Of a stretch of DNA of 64,000 nucleotides, positions 30,217-37,888 are shown in pieces. This DNA is from Corticibacter populi (GTDB taxonomy: Bacteria; Pseudomonadota; Gammaproteobacteria; Burkholderiales; Burkholderiaceae_C), in contig NZ_SGWR01000001.1 in the NCBI RefSeq assembly GCF_004217315.1, positions 186,001-250,000 of the forward strand. The letters are read 5' to 3'. A model generated the notes under the pieces. It worked only from the letters and a program-made list of their open reading frames with translations, searched no databases and was not told the origin of the DNA. Within the stretch, counting starts at the first letter, position 1; each line of letters opens with the position of its first letter. The translations under genes were made by a program, and so were the position numbers.

Positions 30217-31058
30217 GCGGCCTCCTGCAGTTGCGGCTGCGGCTGTGGTTGCGGGCCGAGCGCGCCGTCGAAGCGGTAGATGTCCATCGCCAGGAAGCCC
30301 ATGTCGACGCCGGCCTCGATGCGGCTGGCACCCAGTTGCGCATCGCCGGCAGCACCCATGGCGAAGTACAGCGGCTGCAGGTGCTCGTCGCTCGGATGGG
30401 CACGCTCGGCAAAAGGCGCTTGGCGGCGATAGTCCAGCAACGCCGGGAGATTGCTTTTCAGCAGTTGCTGCTCCATCCATTCGGTGAAAGGCCGTACATA
30501 GGGGGCTTCCTGCTGCGGGCTGTAGCCACGGCTCCAGTCATGCAGGTTGTGGGTGATGCTGCCCGAGCCGATCAGCAGCACGCCTTCATTGCGCAGCGGC
30601 GCCAGGGCGCAGCCCAGTTCATACTGGTGCAGCGGCCCCAGGCGGGGCTGGATGGCCAGCGGGACGACCGGGATGTCGGCGGCAGGATAGAGCAGGCGCA
30701 GTGGTACCCAGACGCCGTGATCCAACCCTGCTTGCGGGTCGACGCGGGCGGCCAGACCGGCGTTGCCAAGCAGCCCGGCGATGCGCTCCGCCAGCTCCGG
30801 TGCGCCCGGGGCGGGGTACTGGATTTCGAACAAGGCGCGAGGAAATCCACCGAAATCATGGATGGTGTCTGGCTGCGCGGCACCGCCGACCCGCGCCTCG
30901 CGCGTCAGCCAATGGGCCGAGGCCACCACGATGGCGCGCGGGCGCGGCAGTGCGGCAGCCAGCTCGGCCAGCCGTTCGCCGACCTGCCCTGGCTGCAGCG
31001 CCGTCATGGGCGAGCCGTGCGAGATGTAAAGGGATGGCAGGCGCTTGTCGTTGGACAT
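30213..31058 (-). CDS. DODA-type extradiol dioxygenase family protein (YgiD-like)
   Basis: A 281-aa member of the LigB-superfamily class III extradiol dioxygenases (4,5-DOPA dioxygenase-like). Metal-site and family motifs: LYISHGSPM (about residue 11), VVASAHWL (about 46), TIHDFGGFPRALFEIQYPAPG, GLDHGVWVPL and LIGSGSITHNLHDW (about 170). Start ATG 31058 has a GAGGAG sequence upstream. The C-terminus ends in a Pro-Gln repeat tail. It forms a probable operon with the DoxX gene upstream and the hydrolase downstream. A paralogue with an export leader lies at 35407-36342. Confidence 0.9.
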   Translation of the reverse strand: MSNDKRLPSLYISHGSPMTALQPGQVGERLAELAAALPRPRAIVVASAHWLTREARVGGAAQPDTIHDFGGFPRALFEIQYPAPGAPELAERIAGLLGNAGLAARVDPQAGLDHGVWVPLRLLYPAADIPVVPLAIQPRLGPLHQYELGCALAPLRNEGVLLIGSGSITHNLHDWSRGYSPQQEAPYVRPFTEWMEQQLLKSNLPALLDYRRQAPFAERAHPSDEHLQPLYFAMGAAGDAQLGASRIEAGVDMGFLAMDIYRFDGALGPQPQPQPQLQEAA

Positions 31059-31185
31059 GATGAACTCCTCTTCTTTTCTTGCCTGTGCGGGCCGGTGGCC
31101 GCACGATGCAGGGACTTTCTCTGCGCGCTTTTTCGCATCTGAACCTTGCGGCAGCTTGCGGTGCCGGCCGGCGGCAAACCTCGGC

Positions 31186-31599
31186 TCAGCGCGAACGCAG
31201 CGCGAAGCGGCCATCGCCAAGCAGGAACTGCACCAGCAGCGCCAGCGCCCAGACCGCCGGGTATTCCCAGCCGCCGCCCTGGTTCGAGAAGCCGAAGCCG
31301 TTGGCGCCATGCACGGTGACGATGGTGCCCAGCAGCAGCGGGATGCCGATCAGGCCGACCCAGCGTGCGTAGATGCCCAGGATCAGCGCGGCAGCCAGGA
31401 TCAACTCCAGCGCGATCGTCACATAGGCCAGCAGCGGTGGCAGCCCCAGCGACTGGAAGTAGCTGGCGGTGCCCGCCGGCGTGAAGACCAGCAGCTTGGT
31501 CAGCCCATGCACCAGGAACAGCACGCCCAGCGTCACGCGCAGCAAGGTGGCGCCATAGGGGGCTAAAGACGAGAGAGTGTTTGGGGAGGATGTGGTCAT
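31186..31599 (-). CDS. DoxX family membrane protein
   Basis: A 137-aa inner-membrane protein with four predicted hydrophobic helices and the DoxX motifs LLRVTLGVLFLVHGLTKL (about residues 18-35) and the C-terminal WALALLVQFLLGDGRFAL. DoxX-like proteins are often found with quinone or catechol-type redox genes, and here it precedes a dioxygenase gene by 127 bp. The start MTTSSPN at 31599 was chosen; the frame begins at 31668 without a better ribosome-binding site. A LysR-type palindrome lies 97 bp upstream. Confidence 0.88.
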   Translation of the reverse strand: MTTSSPNTLSSLAPYGATLLRVTLGVLFLVHGLTKLLVFTPAGTASYFQSLGLPPLLAYVTIALELILAAALILGIYARWVGLIGIPLLLGTIVTVHGANGFGFSNQGGGWEYPAVWALALLVQFLLGDGRFALRSR

Positions 31600-31695
31600 G
31601 GCAATGCTCGATTCAAGAAGCAAAAGGAAAGTGTCGATGTCTTCAATGTATTGCGTTATCTCTCGCATTCAAACAGCGCTGGCGTTGACGGTTTG

Positions 31696-31710
31696 TTTCG
31701 ATTATCGAAA
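31696..31710. promoter_or_regulatory. LysR-type operator palindrome between doxX and the rhodanese gene
   Basis: TTTCGATTATCGAAA is a perfect 7+1+7 inverted repeat and contains the T-N11-A arrangement of LysR-type binding sites. It lies in the divergent promoter region 31600-31863. No LysR gene is present in the window, so the regulator is elsewhere or the site serves another regulator. Confidence 0.55.
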
Positions 31711-31863
31711 TAGATGGCTCGGCGATCACCGCACATGCCTGCCAGGCATGCCTTCATGCCCGGTTCGCCATATATAAATAAGTATTTATTTGTTATTGCT
31801 TTATGTGTTTTTCAATACATTTGCCTTCACGTATCGATCAAGCCCAACGAAAGGAAACTACCC

Positions 31864-32805
31864 ATGCACGCAAACCTTCAATCCTGGCTGCGCATCTCGG
31901 CCCTGAGCAGCACCCTGGCCGTCGCCGGTCTGGCGCATGCCGCATCGGCCGTGCCCGAGGGACCGTTGGTCTCCACCGAATGGCTTGCTGAAAACCTGGA
32001 TAGCGACAAGGTGCGCGTCATCGAGGTCAGCGTCAACCCCGGCGTCTACGAGCGTGGGCACATCCCCGGCGCGGTCAATTTCTCCTGGCACACCGACCTG
32101 AACGACCGGACCCGCCGCGACATCGTGAGCAAGCAGGACTTCGAGAAGCTGCTTTCGCAGGCCGGCGTGGGTGACGACACCACCGTGGTGCTGTACGGTG
32201 ACACCAACAACTGGTTCGCGGCCTGGGGCGCCTGGGTGTTCGACATCTACAACGTGCAGAACGTCAAGCTGCTCGATGGCGGCCGCGTCAAGTGGGAGGC
32301 CGAGAGCCGCCCGCTCAACAACCGCGTGCCCGAATACGGCAGCACCAGCTACACGGTCAGCAGCGTCAACACCAATCTGCGCGCCCGCCTGAGCGATGCG
32401 CTGGCGGTGGCCGAAGGCCAATCCGACGCCAAGCTGGTCGACATCCGTTCGGCCGACGAGTACAGCGGCAAGATCTTCGCGCCCTCGGGCGTGCCGGAAC
32501 TGGCGATCCGTGCCGGCCACATCCCGACGGCCGTCAACGTGCCTTGGGGACAGGCCGTCAATCCGGATGGCACCTTCAAGTCCGCGGAAGACCTCAAGAA
32601 GGTCTATGGCGCGGTTGGTCTCGATGGCTCCAAGCCCATCATCACTTACTGCCGCATTGGCGAGCGTTCCAGCCATACCTGGTTCGCGCTGCGCAAGATC
32701 CTCGGCTACGAAGTGAAGAACTATGACGGCTCCTGGACCGAATACGGCAATGCCGTCGGCGTGCCGATCGACAATCCGAGCGGCACGGTCTGGGCGGCCA
32801 AGTAA
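31864..32805 (+). CDS. Exported two-domain rhodanese (thiosulfate sulfurtransferase)
   Basis: A 313-aa periplasmic sulfurtransferase. Start ATG 31864 gives a Sec signal peptide (about residues 1-27, LAHAAS). The first rhodanese domain (about 35-155) keeps IPGAVNFSW but has no Cys in its active loop position. The second (about 180-310) carries the catalytic Cys263 in YCRIGERSS. Two-domain structure with only the second active is usual. AAAGGAAAC precedes the start. The next gene, a YeeE-type thiosulfate permease, suggests thiosulfate or sulfane-sulfur handling in the envelope. Confidence 0.92.
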   Translation: MHANLQSWLRISALSSTLAVAGLAHAASAVPEGPLVSTEWLAENLDSDKVRVIEVSVNPGVYERGHIPGAVNFSWHTDLNDRTRRDIVSKQDFEKLLSQAGVGDDTTVVLYGDTNNWFAAWGAWVFDIYNVQNVKLLDGGRVKWEAESRPLNNRVPEYGSTSYTVSSVNTNLRARLSDALAVAEGQSDAKLVDIRSADEYSGKIFAPSGVPELAIRAGHIPTAVNVPWGQAVNPDGTFKSAEDLKKVYGAVGLDGSKPIITYCRIGERSSHTWFALRKILGYEVKNYDGSWTEYGNAVGVPIDNPSGTVWAAK

Positions 32806-32977
32806 GCACCGGCCCGCAAGCCGGCCGTCAAGGCCACGAAGATCCGGGCGTGCACACACGCAGTCATTGAATACAGATTCGGCATCCTGGTGGTCGGGGC
32901 AGGGCAGCCTTTGATACTCCGCCGCAGGCCAGGATGAGCAGCGCTTTCATGTCGATCCTTTGAGCAAGGTGTACTTG

Positions 32978-33002
32978 CGCCCACTACGGTGGGCGTTTTT
33001 TT
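32978..33002 (+). terminator. Intrinsic terminator after the rhodanese gene
   Basis: CGCCCAC pairs with GTGGGCG around a TACG loop, followed directly by seven T residues. It lies 173 bp after the rhodanese stop and 104 bp before the YeeE gene, so the two genes are probably transcribed separately or with attenuation. Confidence 0.85.
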
Positions 33003-33105
33003 GCCTGGATGAACCGGTTATAAGAGCGGAGTCGGTACGGACGCAGGGCGCAGGCATACGGGGCCTGTCCCGGCACCACGAGAATTTCAGAACAGGAGTT
33101 GTTTC

Positions 33106-34338
33106 ATGCAAAAAGTGGCATCCGTGCTGGTGCTGGCCGGCCTGCTGGCCTGGGGTGCCTGGCTGCAGGCGCAAGGCGGCGGCAACACGCTGGTGTTTGC
33201 GCTGGCCTGCGGTCTGGTGCTGGGGGTGGCGCTGCAGCGCAGCCGCTTCTGCTTTTATTGCCATGCGCGCGACTGGTTCGAGGACCGTGATCCGCGCGGC
33301 CTGCTGGCCATCATCCTGGCGATGGCCATCGGCCTGGTGGGCTACACGGTGGTGCTGGGCGGATGGATTGCCGTGCCGGCACCGGGCCGCCTGCCGCCGG
33401 ACATGCACATTGGTCCGGTGAGCTGGGCACTGGTGCTGGCCGGTGTGGCCTTCGGGCTGGGCATGGTGATTTCCGGCTCCTGCATCAGCGCGCACTGGTA
33501 CCGCCTGTCGGAAGGTTCCGCGGCCTCGCCATTCGCCCTGCTGGGCACGGCGCTGGGCTTCATCCTCGGCTTCAAGAGCTGGAATGGCCTCTACAGCCTG
33601 ACGATTGCCGATGCACCGGTGGTGTGGCTGCCCGCGCACCTGGGCTATGGGGGGGCCTTGTTGCTGCAACTGGCCGTGCTGGCTGCGCTGGCGGCCTGGT
33701 TGTGGCGCGGTTTTGGCAGCGCGGCTTACCTGGCCAAGCAGGGGGGCAATCAAGGCGCCGGGCAGGCAGGGGTGGGGGCAAGCGGTGACGTGGCTGGCGC
33801 CGGCGTGCCCAGCCTCGGCCAAGTCTGGCAACGGCTGTGGCAGGGCCGCTGGAGCTACTGGACGGGCGGCCTGATCGTCGGCCTGGTCGGCGCCTTTGCC
33901 ATTGTGCGCATGCGGCCACTGGGCGTGACGGCCACGCTGGGCTCGGCCGCGCGCCAATGGGCCGACGCGCAAGGCTGGATTCCGGCCACCATGCATGGGC
34001 TGGACGGCTTTGCCGGCTGCGCCACCACGCCGCAATCGACGTTTCTGACGCCCAATGCGGTGCTGCTATCGGGCATTGTCGGCGGAGCGTTCTTCGCGGC
34101 CTTCATGAGCCGGCAGTTCGTGCTGCGCCTGCCCGGCTGGCGCGATGTGCTGCGAGGCCTTTCGGGAGGTGTGTTGCTGGGTTGGGGCGCCATGGTGGGG
34201 TTGGGCTGCACGGTGGGCACACTGCTTTCTGGCAGCCAGGCCGGGGCCTTGTCGGGCTGGGTATTCGGCGCGGCGATGTTCCTGGCCATCTGGGGCGGCT
34301 TGCGCATCAAGCGGCTGGTGCTGCGGCCGGCCGCCTGA
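33106..34338 (+). CDS. YeeE/YedE (TsuA-like) thiosulfate transporter family protein
   Basis: A 410-aa inner-membrane protein with about ten to twelve hydrophobic helices. Conserved Cys-containing loops of the YeeE/TsuA family are present: QRSRFCFYCHARD (about 45), GSCISAHWYRLSEG (about 127), LDGFAGCATTPQ (about 305) and GLGCTVGTLLSGSQAGALSGW (about 365). In characterised homologues such Cys residues relay thiosulfate through the membrane. A Gly/Gln-rich cytoplasmic or periplasmic loop occurs near residues 208-240. It follows a periplasmic rhodanese, supporting a sulfur-uptake role. Confidence 0.88.
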   Translation: MQKVASVLVLAGLLAWGAWLQAQGGGNTLVFALACGLVLGVALQRSRFCFYCHARDWFEDRDPRGLLAIILAMAIGLVGYTVVLGGWIAVPAPGRLPPDMHIGPVSWALVLAGVAFGLGMVISGSCISAHWYRLSEGSAASPFALLGTALGFILGFKSWNGLYSLTIADAPVVWLPAHLGYGGALLLQLAVLAALAAWLWRGFGSAAYLAKQGGNQGAGQAGVGASGDVAGAGVPSLGQVWQRLWQGRWSYWTGGLIVGLVGAFAIVRMRPLGVTATLGSAARQWADAQGWIPATMHGLDGFAGCATTPQSTFLTPNAVLLSGIVGGAFFAAFMSRQFVLRLPGWRDVLRGLSGGVLLGWGAMVGLGCTVGTLLSGSQAGALSGWVFGAAMFLAIWGGLRIKRLVLRPAA

Positions 34339-34357
34339 GTCCCGGGAGCGCGCCGAA

Positions 34358-35245
34358 TCAGGGCATGGTGTGGAGCGGAATGTCGTGCTGCGCCGCCAGC
34401 GCATCGAGCTCGGTGCGGCGGTGGCGTGCGCAGAAACCGGCAATGACCTGCCGGGTCTCGTCCGCCAGCATGTCCGCTGCCTGCTGCGCCAGGCTGTCGC
34501 CGCTGGCCTGCTGCCACAGCCGCAGCGCGAAGTGGGGCTCCAGTGCGGCCAGCGCCACCCGCCCGTCGGCGCATGGGTAGACACGGTAACCGGCATGGGC
34601 GCCGCCGGTGACGCCTTCGGGCAAGGTCATTCCCCATTGGCGCGGCAGCGCGAGCCACTCTGCGCCCTCGAACAGCGCTACTTCGATGTGCTGGCCGCCC
34701 TGACCGGTCAGGCGCGCAAGCTGGGCCTGCAGCACGGCTTCGCTGGCAAGCAGCGCGCCAGCCATGTCGGCCAGCAGTGAAGGCGGCATGTCCAGCCCGG
34801 CGACCAGGCCTGCCTCGGCCTGGTAGGTGAGGTCGTGCCCGGCCTCGTCGGCACGGTGCCCTGCGGCGCCGACGATCTGCACCAGCGCCAACTGCGGGTA
34901 GCGCGCATGCAGGCTCGGCCAGTCCAGCCCGAGCTTTTGCATGGCCGTGGGGCGGAACGAGGTCAGCAGGATGTCGGTCTGGCCCAGTATGTCGGCAAGG
35001 CGCTGCTGGCCGCTGCCGGTTTTCAGGTCTGCATGAACGATGGCGACGCCCTGGTGCATCCGGGCATGGGCGGCAGGGCAGTATTGCGCCATCGGGTCGC
35101 TGCTGTCCGTGCCGGGACGGGGCGGCGCTTCCAGCTTGGCGCACTGTGCCCCCATGGCCTGCAGGCGCATCAGTGCGGCGGGGCCGGGCAGGTTGAGCGC
35201 CAGGCTGAGAATGCGCACGCCGGCGAGGATGGAACGAATGGGCAT
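34358..35245 (-). CDS. Short CaiB/BaiF family CoA-transferase
   Basis: A 295-aa member of the class III CoA-transferase family; typical members have about 380-400 residues. ILAGVRILSLALNLPGPAAL at the N-terminus, LKTGSGQQRLADILGQTDILLTSFRP (about 75-100), LGLDWPSLHARYPQLALVQIVG and GGQHIEVALFEGAEWLALP match the family, but the C-terminal region is short. The catalytic Asp typical of the family (in the GxxxxxxD segment after the LAxxMAG helix) is not clearly identifiable. AGGAGA lies eight bases before the ATG. The 3' end converges with the YeeE gene at a 19-bp gap. Substrate unknown. Confidence 0.82.
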   Translation of the reverse strand: MPIRSILAGVRILSLALNLPGPAALMRLQAMGAQCAKLEAPPRPGTDSSDPMAQYCPAAHARMHQGVAIVHADLKTGSGQQRLADILGQTDILLTSFRPTAMQKLGLDWPSLHARYPQLALVQIVGAAGHRADEAGHDLTYQAEAGLVAGLDMPPSLLADMAGALLASEAVLQAQLARLTGQGGQHIEVALFEGAEWLALPRQWGMTLPEGVTGGAHAGYRVYPCADGRVALAALEPHFALRLWQQASGDSLAQQAADMLADETRQVIAGFCARHRRTELDALAAQHDIPLHTMP

Positions 35246-35406
35246 GGTGTGTGGTCTCCTGTGCGGTTTTGGGCTTGTTCTGGCTTCTTTTGCGTAGCGC
35301 AGGTCGCGAGGATTGTTGCGCGTGCCGCGACACTGCATCGCGTGGATGGAGATATCGTATCGCCGCGTGCTCTCTAGAATGTCCGTCTTTGTCTCGGGAA
35401 GACCGC

Positions 35407-36342
35407 ATGATGATGACGCGCCGACGCCTTGTTGCCAGTTTGTCCGGCCTGCTGGGCGCATCCACGGTGCCGCAGTGGCTCCGGCCCGTGACGGCGGCGA
35501 CGGTGGATGCGGCCTTCGGCGGGCTCCGGCCTTCGGCGCGGCAGCCGGTGCTTTTCGTCGGCCACGGCAGCCCGATGAACGTGCTGCCAGGCAATGCCTG
35601 GCGGTCCGGCTGGGAAGAGCTTGGCCAGCAACTGCAGGCACGGCCCGAGCCGCCGCAACTCATCCTGTGCGTTTCTGCGCACTGGCTCACGCAGGGCGGC
35701 TGGTACCTGACCGGTATGGCGCAGCCGCGCACCATCCATGATTTCAGCGGTTTTCCGCAGGCCTTGTATGCGCAGCAGTATCCGGCTCCTGGCGCACCGG
35801 CTGCGGCCCGGGCCCTGGCGGCTGACCTGCATGAACCGGCACGGCACGGGCAGCCACTGGGACTCGACGATCGTGAATGGGGTCTGGATCACGGGGCCTG
35901 GTCGGTGCTGTTGCCGATGTTTCCGCTGGCGCGCATTCCGGTGGTGCAACTGAGCATGGATTACGCGCGCCCGCTGGCCGAACACTACGCGCTCGGCGGG
36001 CAGTTGCGTCGCTGGCGCGAGCGCGGCGTGATGATCGTCGGCAGTGGCAACATCGTGCACAACCTGCGGCGTGTGCGCAGGGATGCATCGGCAGATCAGG
36101 CCTATGACTGGGCGGCGCATTTCGACCAGCATGTGCAGCAGCGCATCGCGCGGGCCGAACTCGGCGCATTGCCGCAGGTGCCGGCGCTTGGCGAGCTGAT
36201 GCGGCTGGCGCATCCGAGCCACGAGCACTACCTGCCGCTGCTTTATGCAGCCGGTGCCGCGCATGCCGATGAGACGCCGCGGTTTTTCAACCAGGGCTTT
36301 CAAGCCGCCTCGATCTCGATGCAATCGATCATCTGGGGTTGA
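35407..36342 (+). CDS. DODA-type dioxygenase family protein with twin-arginine leader
   Basis: A 311-aa paralogue of the protein encoded at 30213-31058. The LigB-family motifs are intact: LFVGHGSPMNVLPGN (about 50), LCVSAHWLT (about 90), TIHDFSGFPQALYAQQYPAPG, GLDHGAWSVLLPM and VGSGNIVHNLR. It differs by an N-terminal leader MMMTRRRLVASLSGLLGAS, a twin-arginine-like export signal, so the enzyme may act in the periplasm. The start ATG 35407 sits at the front of this leader. Substrate unknown. A perfect hairpin terminator follows. Confidence 0.88.
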   Translation: MMMTRRRLVASLSGLLGASTVPQWLRPVTAATVDAAFGGLRPSARQPVLFVGHGSPMNVLPGNAWRSGWEELGQQLQARPEPPQLILCVSAHWLTQGGWYLTGMAQPRTIHDFSGFPQALYAQQYPAPGAPAAARALAADLHEPARHGQPLGLDDREWGLDHGAWSVLLPMFPLARIPVVQLSMDYARPLAEHYALGGQLRRWRERGVMIVGSGNIVHNLRRVRRDASADQAYDWAAHFDQHVQQRIARAELGALPQVPALGELMRLAHPSHEHYLPLLYAAGAAHADETPRFFNQGFQAASISMQSIIWG

Positions 36343-36350
36343 AGGCCGGA

Positions 36351-36385
36351 AAGCAGAAAGCGCCTTCGCCAGGCGCTTTCTGCTT
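36351..36385. terminator. Hairpin terminator between the dioxygenase gene and tyrB
   Basis: A perfect 15-bp stem, AAGCAGAAAGCGCCT with AGGCGCTTTCTGCTT, around a TCGCC loop. It lies between convergent genes and can act in both directions. Confidence 0.85.
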
Positions 36386-36433
36386 GGAGCGAATGGCCCG
36401 GCCCCCTTCGGACGCAAGGGCCGGGGCGGCGGG

Positions 36434-37630
36434 TCAGAGCACCTTGGCGATGGACTCGGCCACGTAGCCGACGTTGTTTTCGTTCAGCGCTGCCACGCAG
36501 ATGCGTCCGCTGTCGGTGCCGTAGACGCCGAACTCGCTGCGCAGGCGCAGCATCTGTTCCTTCGACAGCCCCGAGTAGCTGAACATGCCGACCTGGGTGG
36601 TGATGTACGACAGGTCTTGCTGTACGCCGGCGGCCTTGAGGCCATCGAGCAGCTTCTGGCGCATGGCCTTGATGCGGGTGCGCATCTGGCCCAGCTCCTC
36701 TTCCCACAGGGCGCGCAACTCGGGGGTGCTCAGCACATAGGCCACCACGGCCGCGCCATGCGTGGGCGGGTTGGAATAGTTGGTGCGGATGGTGACCTTG
36801 AGCTGGCTGAGCACGCGCGCGGCTTCATCCTTGCTCTTGGTGACCACCGACAGCGCGCCGACGCGCTCGCCATACAGGCTGAAGCTCTTGGAAAAGGAGG
36901 TCGAGACCAGGAAATCCAGGCCCGCGGCAATGAACTTGCCGACCACCGCGCCGTCTTCGGCCAGGCCCTGCGAGAAGCCCTGGTAGGCCATGTCGAGGAA
37001 GGGGGTGAGCTGGCGGGCCTTGACGACCTCGATCACCTGATCCCACTGCGCGGGCGTGAGGTCGTAGCCGGTCGGGTTGTGGCAGCAGGCATGCAGCACG
37101 ACGACAGTGCCTTCGGCGGCGGCTTTCAGATCGGCCAGCAGGCCGTCGAAGTCGATGCCGCGCCTGGACGCGTCGTAGTAGCTGTAGGTGCCGACCTCGA
37201 AGCCGGCGTTCTGGAAGATGGCACGGTGGTTCTCCCAGCTCGGGTTGGAGATCAGCACCTTGGCGCCGGGTTTGAGCTTGCGCAGGAAATCGGCGCCGAC
37301 CTTCAGGCCGCCGGTGCCGCCCAGGGCCTGGATGGTGGCCACACGGCCGGAGGTGACGGGCTCGGAGTCCTTGCCGAACACCAGTTCCTTGACGGCCTGA
37401 TCATAGGCGGCCAGGCCGTCGATGGGCAGGTAACCGCGCGCCTTGGGCGTGGCCTGCAGCGCGGCCTCGGCCTTTTGCACGGCCTGCAGCAGCGGGAGTT
37501 TGCCGTTCTCATCGAAATAAACGCCGACGCCGAGGTTGACCTTTTTGGGGTTGGTGTCGGCGGCATATTGCTCGTTGAGACCCAGGATCGGGTCGCGGGG
37601 GGCCAATTCGACAGCGGTAAACAATGACAT
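36434..37630 (-). CDS. tyrB: Aromatic amino acid / aspartate aminotransferase
   Basis: A 398-aa PLP-dependent class I aminotransferase of the AspC/TyrB group. N-terminus VELAPRDPILGLNEQYAAD, substrate-binding ANNLGVGVYFDENGKLPLL-like segment (NLGVGVYFDENG, about 32), HACCHNPTGYDLT (about 190), PLP-lysine region STSFSKSFSLYGERVGAL (about 250) and the C-terminal GRICVAALNENN with the substrate-carboxylate Arg. Whether Tyr/Phe or Asp is preferred cannot be told. In many Burkholderiales this gene lies next to and divergent from uvrB; here about 7 kb separate them. Confidence 0.93.
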   Translation of the reverse strand: MSLFTAVELAPRDPILGLNEQYAADTNPKKVNLGVGVYFDENGKLPLLQAVQKAEAALQATPKARGYLPIDGLAAYDQAVKELVFGKDSEPVTSGRVATIQALGGTGGLKVGADFLRKLKPGAKVLISNPSWENHRAIFQNAGFEVGTYSYYDASRRGIDFDGLLADLKAAAEGTVVVLHACCHNPTGYDLTPAQWDQVIEVVKARQLTPFLDMAYQGFSQGLAEDGAVVGKFIAAGLDFLVSTSFSKSFSLYGERVGALSVVTKSKDEAARVLSQLKVTIRTNYSNPPTHGAAVVAYVLSTPELRALWEEELGQMRTRIKAMRQKLLDGLKAAGVQQDLSYITTQVGMFSYSGLSKEQMLRLRSEFGVYGTDSGRICVAALNENNVGYVAESIAKVL

Positions 37631-37888
37631 TCAAAGTCCTTGAGGGTTGGGATGATGACGTGGCAGCCCGTGCTGACAGGTTGTCAACCCGGCATTCTAG
37701 AACAAGCATGGGGCGGCCTCCGATGAGGCCGGCGCCCATGGCGGTGCCCGCGCGGCAGGTGGCTGGAGGATGGACGGATCGGGCCTGGAAATCCGTCCAC
37801 CTTGTCGGGAACCGTTGCCGCGCGCCGGTGCTCCGTTAGACTGCCTTGAGAGATTGACAGTCAACCCCGTGCACATGGAAAGGCTTTG

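Noticed and set aside
32860-32950. A 28-codon minus-strand open frame with AAAGGA before its ATG and a lipobox-like start
   Set aside because: Too short and without homology or conservation evidence; composition is unremarkable.
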